Shown here piece after piece: positions 45,218-56,620 of a DNA stretch of 64,000 nt. Position 1 is the first letter of the stretch, and each line of letters begins with the position of its first letter. The notes beneath the pieces are model-generated. The model was not told where the DNA came from, ran no database searches, and worked only from the letters and a program-made list of their open reading frames with translations. The position numbers and the translations under genes are program-made. Source of the stretch: Pseudophaeomoniella oleicola (lineage: Eukaryota; Ascomycota; Eurotiomycetes; Phaeomoniellales; Phaeomoniellaceae); the NCBI GenBank assembly GCA_003868215.1, contig QWDQ01000007.1, positions 186,001-250,000 of the forward strand. Direction: 5' to 3'.

Positions 45218-46569
45218 CTATACAATTGTGGATCCTTCTCCAGAGTCCAGTCGTTCCATCTGCTTCAAAAGATATTGGTACAAAACGAGCATTGTGCCAC
45301 TCTGTATGCTCGTCCAAACGCCTCGAGGTCCCACGCCACGGAACCACCCTGCTATCCCTTCAGTTTTGTAGATAATTTTCAGTCCTGAAATGACTGATGA
45401 GGTATCCAGTACGGGAGCGCCCGGTTTTGTTGTGCCCGATGAAGCGTGGAGGTGGCGAGCCGGTAGTTTTGCGTTCGGCGGCAGGTGGGATGTCGTAGGT
45501 CTATGAGTTTGGTCTTTGGTAGGAGTCGTTGTAGGTGCGGGGGGACCATGAATTGAAGGATTGATCTGAGTCTGTGCTCTGGTCTTAACGACGTCGAGAG
45601 GGCAAGTGATGACGCCAGCTATTCCACCGGCCGACGCCGCGGTCAAAATCTCCAGGTCCAACCCAATGTCAGGGCCACCCACCCACTTCCTCGCTAGTCG
45701 TTGTGCTTGCTCGTAGATAGCGAATTGGATAGCCGAGAACGGGAGATCTCGTACGATGGTGGCTTTATAGCCGGAATAGAGTGCGCTAGGTCCTTCAGTA
45801 CGGGCTATTGTTTTGGCAGCGTCCCATGTAGAACGGTAGTTGTATCCAGAGCGGAAGTACGGGTTGTTGTATCGACCTTGAAGTTGCAAGCGGGTTTTGA
45901 GCACCTCGGAAGGAACATAGATTACGGAAGCTGCAAAATCTGCAAGGAACCCTACGGAATTTAGCATCCACCAAAACCACAAAGGAGCGCATGTACCTAC
46001 CTCCAGCAAGAAAAGTCAAGGAGGGGTTCACTCCAGCATCCAGCATCTTCCTCTTGGTAAACTCATAAGTTCCGAAGAAAATAACAGTACCAGGAAAGGA
46101 CCCAAGCATAGCAGCAGTAAAGCCACCATATAGACCACGTCGTATACCTTCCTCTCTAAACATCGTTGCATACGACGAACCGAGCGACGTGTACTTTGGT
46201 GGCAGATGTGGATCGCCTTGCTGTCTGGTTTTCACTGTATCAAGAGAATGCATCAGAGCATCCCCCGTTGTACCCCCCAGACCTCCTGCAAGCATTGCCT
46301 ATCAAAGGTGGTCAGAACTCTCGCCATACGAATTGTTAAAGCTGTTCAGTAATACTCACATGCGAATATGGCGGACGCTTCATATCGAAATCCTCGTACT
46401 CCGGAACCGCATGCTCCTCCATATTGGCATTATGGTCGTCTCCTTCTCGCCCTAGGGAGCGCAACCGTTGGTTGGGACCGTCATGGCCGCTCCCCGACTC
46501 TGTGCCCTCTGTCGCATGCGCTGTACCGGAGGTCGAAAGAAGCCCAGCCAGTCGAGAAGTTAAGCTCAT
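45218..46569 (-). CDS. mme1: Mitochondrial carrier, Mme1-like (yeast YMR166C)
   Basis: Exons 46569-46360, 46298-46001 and 45951-45218 encode 413 residues. All three carrier repeats are present, each with its signature: SLDTVKTRQQGDPH in the first (Ser replaces Pro), VPSEVLKTRLQLQGRYNNPYF in the second, and CPLDVVKTRAQTQ in the third. The blocks GLYGGFTAAMLGSFPGTVIFFGTYE and LYSGYKATIVRDLPFSAIQFAIYE match the branch of yeast Mme1, described as a mitochondrial magnesium exporter. The N-terminal 70 residues are acidic and hydrophilic. About 65 low-complexity residues (Pro/Thr/His-rich) are inserted after the third signature, in the matrix-side loop. Substrate is by analogy only. Confidence 0.9.
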
Positions 46570-47337
46570 GGCAGGGTGGCAAGCACCCCAACGTGGGTTG
46601 TTACTTCAACCGCAGAATGCGAGCTGCCGTCTGGGCGACACAAAATTTCCTCCTTGATGATAACAATGCTAGAGTTATGTTGGGATCTATACATCGTCAT
46701 TCCTTAAAAATTATCCGGACCGCAACGCTCACAACTCGGTAGACCTGCCAAAGCCCGAGGACCGTCCCCGATATCTCCGCTAGATCAGAAGTTGGCTTAA
46801 CCATTCGCACCGAGACAGCCACTGGCGGCTTACTTACAACAATATACTCTCTACCATGAGCACTTACTCCTAAATACTATAGTATATACATCCAAGAGCG
46901 ACGATTCAGGGCAAGGGATTTGTACGAAGGCCACGTAGATGAACATTTTGAAGCCGGTGCCGACTGGATAAATCAATACTTTGAAATGGCTTGAGTTCAT
47001 TGCCAAAGATATACACATAGTGGATGCCCAGCTCTACATGCAGGCTGGTAATACATAATCCATAATGGTGAACCCAAACAGTAGATTCATCGCTGAACAA
47101 ATACAATCCTTTGCTCCCGCTCGCCTACTTCTCGTCTCCAATTAGTCAAAAGGGTAGTTCAAGGTGCTGCTTGAGAAAGTGTATGATGTGTTTAGGAAGT
47201 CTGTCATCGTCGAGAACCATCTACCATCTCTCCACTTCCACCTCTCGTCATAAGGTAGCGAATGGAGCTGTCGGCTATGACTTCAGATTTGGACTTAAGT
47301 TTTAGATCGAGTTGCCTTTGGTGATATTGCTGTCGAA
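46570..47337. other. Intergenic
   Basis: 770 bp between the mme1 start and the stop of the E2 gene; no gene recognised. Confidence 0.6.
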
Positions 47338-49006
47338 TCAAAGCAACATCTCTAGTGGTGACTCGAGTACTTGTTTTAGTTCCCTCATGAACTCACCACC
47401 GACTGCCCCATCAACCACTTTATGGTCAAAGCTACCAGTGAGCACTATTTGATCATCCCATTCGATTCCTGTTCCGTCCTCGGTCTCTGCTGGGACTGGA
47501 ACTTTTCGGGTAGTGCCGACAGCGAGAATAGCAGCTTGTGGTGGATTGATAACTGCTGTGAATCGTTCAACAGCTGGGTTCATTCCCATATTAGAAATGG
47601 TGACAGTGCCTCCTTGATACTGTTCTGGTTTGAGCTTTCCATCTCTAGCGAGCTTGCCGAGGCCTTTAATCTGCTGTGATATCGAAGCAAGTCCAGTGGC
47701 TTCAACTCCCTTCACGATTGGGGTCATGAGGCCAACAGGAGTTGCCACAGCAACACTGACATCTACTGTATTATGTTGACGGATGACAGTCTGCCCTCCC
47801 TCCTCGCGCCAGCTGGAATTCACAGCAGGAACCTTCTTGCATGCGATAGCAAGGGCCTTTACCAAAAAGTCATTGACCGACAGTTTATACTTGCCGTCTG
47901 CAGATGCATTCAAAGCAGCTCTGAGCCTCAAGAGCTTGGACACAGATACCGTTGCGGAGACATAGTAGTGTGGGTTCTGGTTCATTGATTCTTTGAGGCG
48001 GTTGGCGATGGTCTTGCGCATTGACGTTGCTGGAATATCCTCATAAGTTGGCACGCCAGCGGCGGCAGCAGCTGGTGCAGCAGCAGGCTTGTACTTCTCG
48101 ACGTCTTCTTTGGTGATACGGCCACCTGGACCAGTGCCTTTGAGGGCTTTTAATGGAACACCCTTCTCGAGAGCAAGCTTCTTGGCAGCGTAGCTAACAT
48201 TCGGCTCTCGATCCAAGGCTGGTTGTAATCTATCATCGCCAGATGATTCTGATTCCTTCGCTTCGGTTTTATCTTCAGCAGGTGGTGCGGTGGCTGACCC
48301 AGACTTTGGCGGTTCAGATGACTCGGCGGCCTCCTCCTTGGGAGCCTCTTTGGGTGGCGCCTTCTCGCCGCCAGCATCCTCGATGGTAAAAGATTCAAAC
48401 GGGGTAACATCTGTACCTTCCTCAACCATGACAGCAATTGGCTGTAGGACGTAAGTGTTTGAGCGAGAGTGAACGGGAGAAACACGGAACTTACGTTACC
48501 AACGGCAACATCCTTCTCACCGGAACCTTTCAAGATTTGCGCAAGGACACCCTCTTCTTGAAATTCAAAGTCCATTTGAGCCTTGTCTGTCTCTATCTCC
48601 ACTAAGACATCACCGGGAGCGAGAGTATCTCCAGGCTTTTTCTGCCACACGCCGATATTTCCTGCTTGCATCGTCGGTGAAAGTGCTGGCATGCTGATGA
48701 TCGTGTGCGGAGGGAAGGCTAATGGCAATTGATTAGTATTTCTCGTCCAGTTGAATCACGAAGTTTGCGCTCACATTTGGATGCATAATATCTTGCGAGA
48801 GCTGACAAGGCCGGCATGGGCGATTGGCTGCGCAAAATCAATCAGCATCATACGGAAAATTTAATTTGCTAGTAGGGCAAGGTGCATGAGCATTCGTACC
48901 GTGTTCCATTGTACAAAGAGGTGGAAGCTGAGCTACCTCGTATGCTTGGAAGGCCTTTGAGCAGCATGCGGCTCGAGGAGCGCATAGTCATGGTGCATGT
49001 AGCCAT
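47338..49006 (-). CDS. lat1: Dihydrolipoamide acetyltransferase, E2 of pyruvate dehydrogenase
   Basis: Four exons (49006-48900, 48827-48775, 48718-48495, 48441-47338) encode 495 residues. E2 is the core of the mitochondrial pyruvate dehydrogenase complex and passes the acetyl group to CoA. Order of parts: a presequence rich in Ser/Arg/Leu ending near YYASKS; one lipoyl domain with the lipoylated K99 in [13 protein letters not shown]; an acidic/Pro-Ala linker; the E1/E3-binding domain at about 210-245 ([32 protein letters not shown]); an Ala-rich hinge; and the catalytic domain ending with the active-site motif DHKVVDG (H468, D472). A single lipoyl domain is usual for fungi. It is transcribed divergently from sec7 with 606 bp between the start codons. 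Confidence 0.97.
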
Positions 49007-49612
49007 TGCGAGACGATATTAAAGCAGATTAAAACACCTTGACGACACACGAGAAGCTCAAGAGAAGATCAAAGGAATGACCAAGGTGAGCATTGACCTG
49101 ATCCTCGTTAAGACGTCGAGATCAACGAGCAGGTTGGGATAGAAATTTCGGAGAGCTTGTTGAGCTGCGCTAGCAACGGATTGAGTCCGCTCGGGACAAA
49201 AAGGAACCCAGGTCGCCAAGTCCAATCTCATTCTCCGTTGGTCAAAGTCAAAGTTCCCAGGTCGGAGATCCAGGCAAACTCCAAATCTCTCCTTCTCTCC
49301 TCGTCTCCCCCAAATCACTGTGATACGCTAATTACGGTATCGGTAAGGTAACTGGCCGAGGACCCTGGTTACGCCAAGAGGACAGCATAAGGTAAATGTT
49401 TAGCTTACTACGAAGGATAGCTTGCAGTTACTAAGTCGCAGACACGATGTTCATGACCAGTCCAACTGCTTTTATCTTATACTTTCCAATGAGGCCTTGA
49501 ATATATGCTGCGCTGCATAATTGACACAGGAATGACTATCATATGCGGCTTATATCCATGCGCTATCGATAATTAAAGGTCTCCAACCCGGATAGGCCCC
49601 AACACGCATTCA
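49007..49612. promoter_or_regulatory. Divergent promoter region between lat1 and sec7
   Basis: 606 bp separate the two divergent ATGs, so both promoters must lie here or overlap the leaders. No specific factor site can be assigned with confidence. Confidence 0.6.
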
Positions 49613-52600
49613 ATGTCTGAGTCCATTGCTTCACGAGAGGACTCCGTCCAGGGACCAGTCCACCATGACCCCAGCAACGACGGCGGCATAAACGATACCG
49701 AAGCAAGCCCAAGTTTAGAAGCTGATAAGCCGTCGCTTGAGCCTGATCCGAATCGTGCTGAGATCAATTTGGAGGAGCAATCCCCAGGGGCCGGCACAGC
49801 CTACACTGGTAGTGACACTACCGCGGCCGAGGATCCGGACGCAGCAAAAGATGAAGCAACAGCAAGCAGTATCCCAAGCGAGACAGAGACAACCCGACAA
49901 GAAAAACATTTTGGATCCGAAGCCGGAAGTGGTGGTGATGCGACACTCGAAAATGGTACCACTGCATCTGAACCAAGACCTACTATCCAAGTCGAACCGC
50001 AAGAGCTAGCAACACAGGCTCACGATGATTCAGAGTCCGTAGTCAGTGGGCGCATGCGTTCCGACTCGAGATCAACCCAGTTCTCGCGGACGACCCCCGT
50101 GAGCTCGACAGTCTTTGTCCGAAGCGCACTCGAGACTATTGAGACATCTCGTGACGCCCGGAGGAATAAAGAGCTGAATGAAGCTGTACAGGCCGCTTTA
50201 GCGAACATCAACGATGCCCAACAACCTGTTGATCCAGAGGTGATTTTCCGACCGCTTCAACTAGCGTCAAGAACATACAGCATACCACTGCAAGTTACTG
50301 CGTTGGACTGCATCGGAAAGCTTATAAGCTACTCCTACTTTGCTTTCCCCTCGCATGGCCTTGTATCAGGGTCTGAACCCCAGTTACCCCTTATCGAGCG
50401 GGCAATAGACACAATTTGTGATTGCTTCGAAAACGAGGCCACGCCAGTGGAAGTGCAACAACAGATTGTGAAATCGCTCCTTGCTGCGGTTCTGAACGAC
50501 AAGATAGTTGTGCACGGTGCAGGTCTTCTCAAGGCTGTGCGTCAAATATACAACATTTTTATCTATTCCAAGTCGAGTCAAAACCAACAGGTTGCCCAGG
50601 GATCTCTCACTCAGATGATCGGTACTGTCTTTGATCGTGTCCGTGCCCGGATTGATGCAAAAGAGGCTAGGTTGAAGGGAGCTCGAGGGGCTGTGAAGGA
50701 AACTGAGGAAGCTAGCGACAGTAATTCAGGTCTCGAGCATGTCGATGAAAATGGCATCCACGCCGATCTTGAAACACCCAAAGTTGACGCTTCGCCGCCG
50801 TCTGACTTTCCTGTCCCTAAAGATGCGCAAGAAAAACTCACACTCCAAGATTTTGAGAACAGCAAGGGTCTAGATGACTCGATGGTAACCGATAATGCTC
50901 CGACAACGGTGACTCGCGCTCGACCGGGCCGTAAAGCAGCATCGTCCATTTCTGGAAATGCATCTCGATCAAGCGGTCTCGATTACCGCGAAAATGGCGA
51001 GATTCACTCAGAAGAGGACGAAGACGAGATTTACATAAAAGACGCATTTCTTGTCTTCAGGTCACTGTGTAAACTCAGTCAAAAGGTCCTCTCACATGAT
51101 CAACAGCAGGATATCAAGTCTCAGAATATGCGTTCTAAGCTTCTTTCTCTACATTTAATCCATCATGTCATCAACAATTTCGCGAGCATTTTCACATCAC
51201 CATACTCTACAATCAGAAGCGGGACAACCGGCGAACGCACTCCATTAGTTCAAGTTGCTAAATCACACCTCTGCTTGAGTCTGTCTAGGAACGCGTCAAG
51301 CTCGGTACCTAAAGTCTTCGAAGTATGCGCAGAAATCTTTTGGTTGGCACTCATGCACCTGCGGGTGATGCTGAAGAAGGAGTTAGAAGTCTTCCTCAAG
51401 GAGGTATACCTCGCTGTCCTGGAACGGCGAACTGCACCAATGTTTCAGAAGGAGTATTTCATGAGCATTCTGGAAAGGCTTTCTTCTGAGCCTCGGGCTC
51501 TTGTTGAAATCTACCTCAACTACGATTGTGATAGAACGGCCCTGGACAACATGTATCAAAGAATAATAGAGCATCTTTCGCGGATATCAAGTACGCCGGT
51601 TGCTGTGACAGCGGCCCAACAGCAATATTACCAGGAGCATCATGTACGTCTCCCTTCGGTAGGTACCGACTGGCACCACACAGGCACGTTGCCGCCATCA
51701 CTAACTACAACCACACTTGGACATCCTCCAGCGGCAAATTCAACAGTACCTGCGGAATACGTCATGAAGCAGCAGTCGTTAGAATGTCTCATAGAAATTT
51801 TAAGATCCCTCGACAACTGGTCAAGCAGTCCAACAGACAGCACGTATCCGTCGTCAAGTTATCCCGCCGTCAAGACATCGATGGAAGATTCGCGCGAGTC
51901 TTTGGATCATACTCCATTATCATCCTCACCGAGGGTATCCAGTCTCGGCGGTGTCACAGGTGTATCAACACCAATTGCTGAAGACGACCCTAACGAGATA
52001 GAAAGAGTTAAGCAGAGAAAGACAGCACTAAACGAGGCGATCCGCCAGTTTAATTTTAAACCAAAACGGGGGATCAAACTGCTTGTGTCTGAAGGATTTA
52101 TCAAGAGTGACGCTCCGGAGGACATTGCAGCCTTTCTATTGCGGAATGATCGCCTAGACAAAGCTATGATCGGTGAATATCTCGGAGAGGGGGAGCCAGA
52201 GAACATTGCAATCATGCACGCGTTTGTCGACCAGATGGAGTTCGCCAAGATGAGATTCGTGGACGCTTTGAGACGGTTCCTGCAAAGTTTCAGGCTTCCG
52301 GGAGAGGCTCAGAAGATTGATCGTTTTATGCTGAAATTTGCGGAGCGATATCTTGCCGGAAACCCTAATGCATTTGCTAATGCTGACACGGCTTATGTGC
52401 TCGCATACTCTGTCATCATGCTCAATACCGACCAGCATAGCAGTAAGCTGAAAGGTGCTCGGATGACTAAGGAGGATTTCATCAAGAATAACAGGGGTAT
52501 CAATGATGGGCAAGATCTGCCGGATGACTACCTGATTGCCATCTTCGAAGAGATCGGCAGTAATGAAATCGTACTGAATACGGAACGAGAGCACGCTGCT

Positions 52601-55600
52601 GCCTTAGGAATTACTACGCATGCGGCTCCCGCTGGACTCGCTTCTCGTGCCGGCCATGCACTTGCAAACGTCGGAAGAGATCTTCAGAAAGAGAAATATG
52701 CCCAGGCTTCGGAAGAAATGGCAAACAAAACGGAGCAGCTATACAAAAGCCTTATCAGGGCACAGAAGCGGTCAGCTGTGCGTGAGGCGTTGGCCAAGTT
52801 TATACCTGCTTCTTCTGTTAAGCACGTAGGATCCATGTTCAATGTCACCTGGATGTCGTTCCTCTCCGGCTTTTCAAGTCAGATTCAAGATACTCAGAAC
52901 CTTGAAATCATCAAAGAGTGTCTTCAAGGTATTCGACTGGCAGTGCGAATAGCCTGTCGATTCGGACTCGAAACACCTCGAGTTGCGTTTGTGACAGCAC
53001 TGGCTAAATTCACCAATCTCGGAAATCTCAAAGAAATGATGGCCAAGAATTTAGAGGCTTTAAAGGTTCTCCTCGATGTTGCACTGACGGAAGGAAATGT
53101 GCTGCAGAGCTCATGGCGGGATGTGTTGACGTGTGTGAGTCAACTCGATCGATTTCAACTGCTGTCTGGAGGTGTAGACGAGGACTCTCTCCCTGACGTG
53201 ACGAGGCCTCGTATCTCCAGTGCATCGCTGGATCCAGCTCTGGCCAGGAGATCATCGACACGGAGACCGAGACCCAAGTCTACAGGGTCCTCTAGCGCTT
53301 ACCGCCAGGATGTAGCACTGGAAACAAAATCGACAGATATGATTCGCGGTGTCGACCGGATCTTCACAAATACCGCCAATCTCTCGAGCGAAGCAATTAT
53401 CGACTTCGTCAAAGCACTCAGCTACGTCAGTTGGCAAGAGATTCAATCCTCTGGAAACAGTGAGTCTCCTCGTACATATAGTCTGCAAAAACTGGTGGAG
53501 ATAAGCTACTACAATATGACGAGGGTAAGAATTGAGTGGACCAGGATCTGGGAGGTCCTCGGTGAACATTTCAATGCTGTTGGATGTCATTCCAACACAG
53601 TCATTGTCTTCTTTGCATTGGATTCGTTACGACAACTGTCGATGCGATTTATGGAGATTGAAGAATTACCGGGTTTCAAATTCCAGAAAGATTTTCTGAA
53701 GCCTTTTGAACACATCATGGCGAATAGCTCCGATGTGACAGTCAAAGATATGATCCTGAGATGTCTCATTCAGATGATACAGGCAAGAGGTGACAACATC
53801 AGGTCCGGCTGGAAAACTATGTTCGGCGTATTCACAGTAGCTGCCCGGGAACCCTATGAGGGCATTGTGAACTTGGCCTTTGACTACACTACCCAAATCT
53901 ACAACACCCGCTTTGGAGTCCTCATTACACAGGGTGCTTTCGCTGATCTTGTTGTCTGCTTGACTGAATTCTCCAAGAACCTGAAATTCCAGAAGAAGTC
54001 TCTACAAGCTATAGAAACACTGAAGTCGACCGTGCCAAGGATGTTGAAGACACCAGAATGTCCTCTTTCATGGAGGCACATGAAAAAAGAGGAACGACAA
54101 ACCAGCGAGACAACTTCTTTGCCAAAACAGCCCTCGGCACAAACACAGGAAGAGCAATTCTGGTACCCTGTGCTGATTGCTTACCAGGATGTCCTCATGA
54201 CCGGCGAAGATCTAGAAGTGCGATCTCGTGCCCTGGCATATCTCTTCGAAACACTCATCAGATACGGTGGCGATTTTCCCGTTGATTTCTGGGACGTTCT
54301 CTGGCGACAGTTGCTCTACCCGATTTTCGTTGTTCTCCAGTCCAAATCGGAGATGGCGAAAGCCCCGAACCAGGAAGAACTGTCGGTCTGGCTGTCTACC
54401 ACGATGGTACAAGCACTGCGAAATATGATAACCTTGTTCACACATTATTTTGATTCACTTGAACATATGATTGATCGATTTTTGGATTTGCTGGCATTAT
54501 GTATATGTCAAGAGAACGACACAATCGCAAGGATCGGTAGCAATTGCCTTCAGCAATTGATCCTACAAAATGTCTTCAAGTTCAAACCGGAACACTGGGC
54601 AAAAATCGTCGGAGCGTTTGTGGATCTCTTCAATCGAACAACAGCATACGAACTATTTTCAGCTGCAGCCACCATGTCGCATGCTCGTTCAGGTTCTGCC
54701 GTGGAAGACACTGAGAGCAATGGACTTGCTATGGCAGTCCCAGGCCATGAAGGCTTGCTGAAAGCCAATGGAAACTCGTCACATGAATCGCATGCAGATA
54801 CAATCAGAGATAGCTCTAGTATGACTGCCGAAACAATGTCGGTTGGCGTGGAAGCTCCTAGAGCTAATGGCCTTGAAGACTACCGTCCACAGGTGGATAT
54901 GCAACAGCAAGCTCCAGTGGTAACAGTAGCTCGCCGCCGGTTTTTCAACAAGATTATCACCAATTGCGTTTTACAGTTGTTGATGATTGAGACCGTCAAC
55001 GAGCTCTTTTCGAACGATTCTGTATACACGCAGATTCCGAGTGCTGAACTGCTTCGACTGATGGCGCTATTGAAGAAAAGCTACCAGTTCGCCAAGAAGT
55101 TCAATGCGGACAAGGATCTGCGCATGGCTCTATGGCGTCAAGGTTTCATGAAGCAGCCACCGAATTTACTGAAGCAAGAGAGTGGAAGCGCGTCGACTTA
55201 TGTGAGCATATTGGTACGTATGTACCACGACGAGGGGGAGGAGAGGAAAGCGAGCCGCGCCGAAACCGAGGCTGCTCTTGTCCCGTAAGCAATGTGGCCT
55301 TGCCTTAACACTATGATGATCACTAACATTGAATTTCTAGCCTCTGCGCCGATATTATCCGCAGCTATGCACTTCTTGACGAGGAAACACAGCAAAGGAA
55401 TATCGCTGCTTGGAGGCCAGTAGTTGTGGATGTGATGGAAGGCTACACCGGTTTCCCCGAAGAGGCCTTCGACAAGCACATCGAGACCTTCTATCCTCTC
55501 GCAGTGGACCTCCTGTCTCGGGAAATGGGCACAGAGATCCGGTTGGCAGTGCAAGGGTTGTTCAGAAGAGTGGGTGAGAGCCGTATGGGAATGATTCCTC

Positions 55601-55677
55601 AGACCTCACAGACTCCCACGCCGAGTAGTCCCTCTCAGTCCTTCATTTGGGGACGACGAGGTAGCCGGCAGAAATAA
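49613..55677 (+). CDS. sec7: Sec7, guanine nucleotide exchange factor for Arf (BIG/Sec7 family)
   Basis: A 5.7-kb first exon (49613-55284) and a short second exon (55341-55677) give 2002 residues. Sec7 activates Arf at the trans-Golgi. Order of parts: disordered acidic N-terminus (1-170); DCB dimerisation region with TYSIPLQVTALDCIGKLISYSYF; HUS region including LVEIYLNYDCD; the catalytic Sec7 domain at about residues 800-1000 with FNFKPKRGIKLLVSEGFI, the glutamic finger in PEDIAAFL at about 835, the loop FRLPGEAQKIDRFMLKFAERY, and AYVLAYSVIMLNTDQHS; then HDS regions to the end (YEGIVNLAFDYTTQIYNTRFG and others). The length fits yeast Sec7 (2009). The intron junction restores ALVP/LCADIIRSY. 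Confidence 0.97.
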
Positions 55678-56620
55678 TTGTACAGACGGCATTAGTGTAG
55701 TTTCCCATGCATCGTTGTATATTAGCAGTCTGGCGTAGGAAGCAAGAACAAAATAGATGCCTCAGCAACCCAAATTACAGTCGGTCTATGTCGGTAGGTA
55801 GGCGTGTAGAACCACCCGGCCCAGCTGAGAGGAGGAATACTTTACAATCGCTGAGCCGATCTTGGTGTTCATGGTCGATCTTCATCCCGCCACCTTAGTT
55901 ATTTCGGGATAGGGGAATTCGGTGTCGATCGAAGGATTACTTAGTAATTTCAAACTCTGAGTTGGGCTGACAACAGCGGTGGGGGAGCGAGGGAGGTACA
56001 GTACCATTTGTGGGCTCAGGAGTACCAGTCGAGACACTATTGCGACCACCTCAGCATCATCGTCTCGAGTCGTCTCGTCGTGTCGCTACATATTCGACAT
56101 GGCTCGATAGTCGAGGAGAATTAAGTGGTGCTGGTGCCTGATCATAATCTTGAGTCTTCTCAGCTGATGGTGGGGGTCCCTCGGGCTGAATGCCGCCGCC
56201 TTGATTTCATTGAAAGATTGTTTGGCTTCGGCCTTAGCTTGCCTTAGCTTGCCTTGGCTTCACCCCCGCGATGACGATGACGTTGCTTATCCAACACTGG
56301 ACTGGACTTGACTGGACGTGCCATGCTTCCATTGGGAGACACACACATAACGTCCACCACCACGTATAGTACCTACATAGTAGGTAGTGTACCAAGTCTG
56401 CTTAGCCAAGGTGCCACCTTTGTTACTGTCTTTCTTTGGTAGAACCGGAAATTAGGCATTTGTCTCCACGGTCAATGTTGCATCTCGACTCGGCTCTGCT
56501 ATTGAATCGGCTTTTTCTCTCGCTCTTCTCTTCCTCACGCTCCAATTTCTGTTGTAAGCAGGAGAGCTCGTTGTAAGTCGGACGGAAACCCACGGCTGTC
56601 GCAAGCTGCGCGTACTCGAC
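55678..56620. other. Intergenic
   Basis: 940 bp between sec7 and pldA. A triplicated CCTTAGCTTG-like unit lies at about 56230-56260 and a TGGACTGGACTTGACTGGAC tract near 56296-56320. An imperfect inverted repeat (arms TACCTACA/AGTAGGTA) at 56370-56386 lies 251 bp upstream of the pldA ATG. Confidence 0.6.

Noticed and set aside
18994-49006. Idea of a mitochondrial acetyl-CoA gene cluster (dehydrogenase kinase, carnitine acetyltransferase, E2)
   Set aside because: The genes are spread over 30 kb, on both strands, with many unrelated genes between. No shared promoter motif links them.
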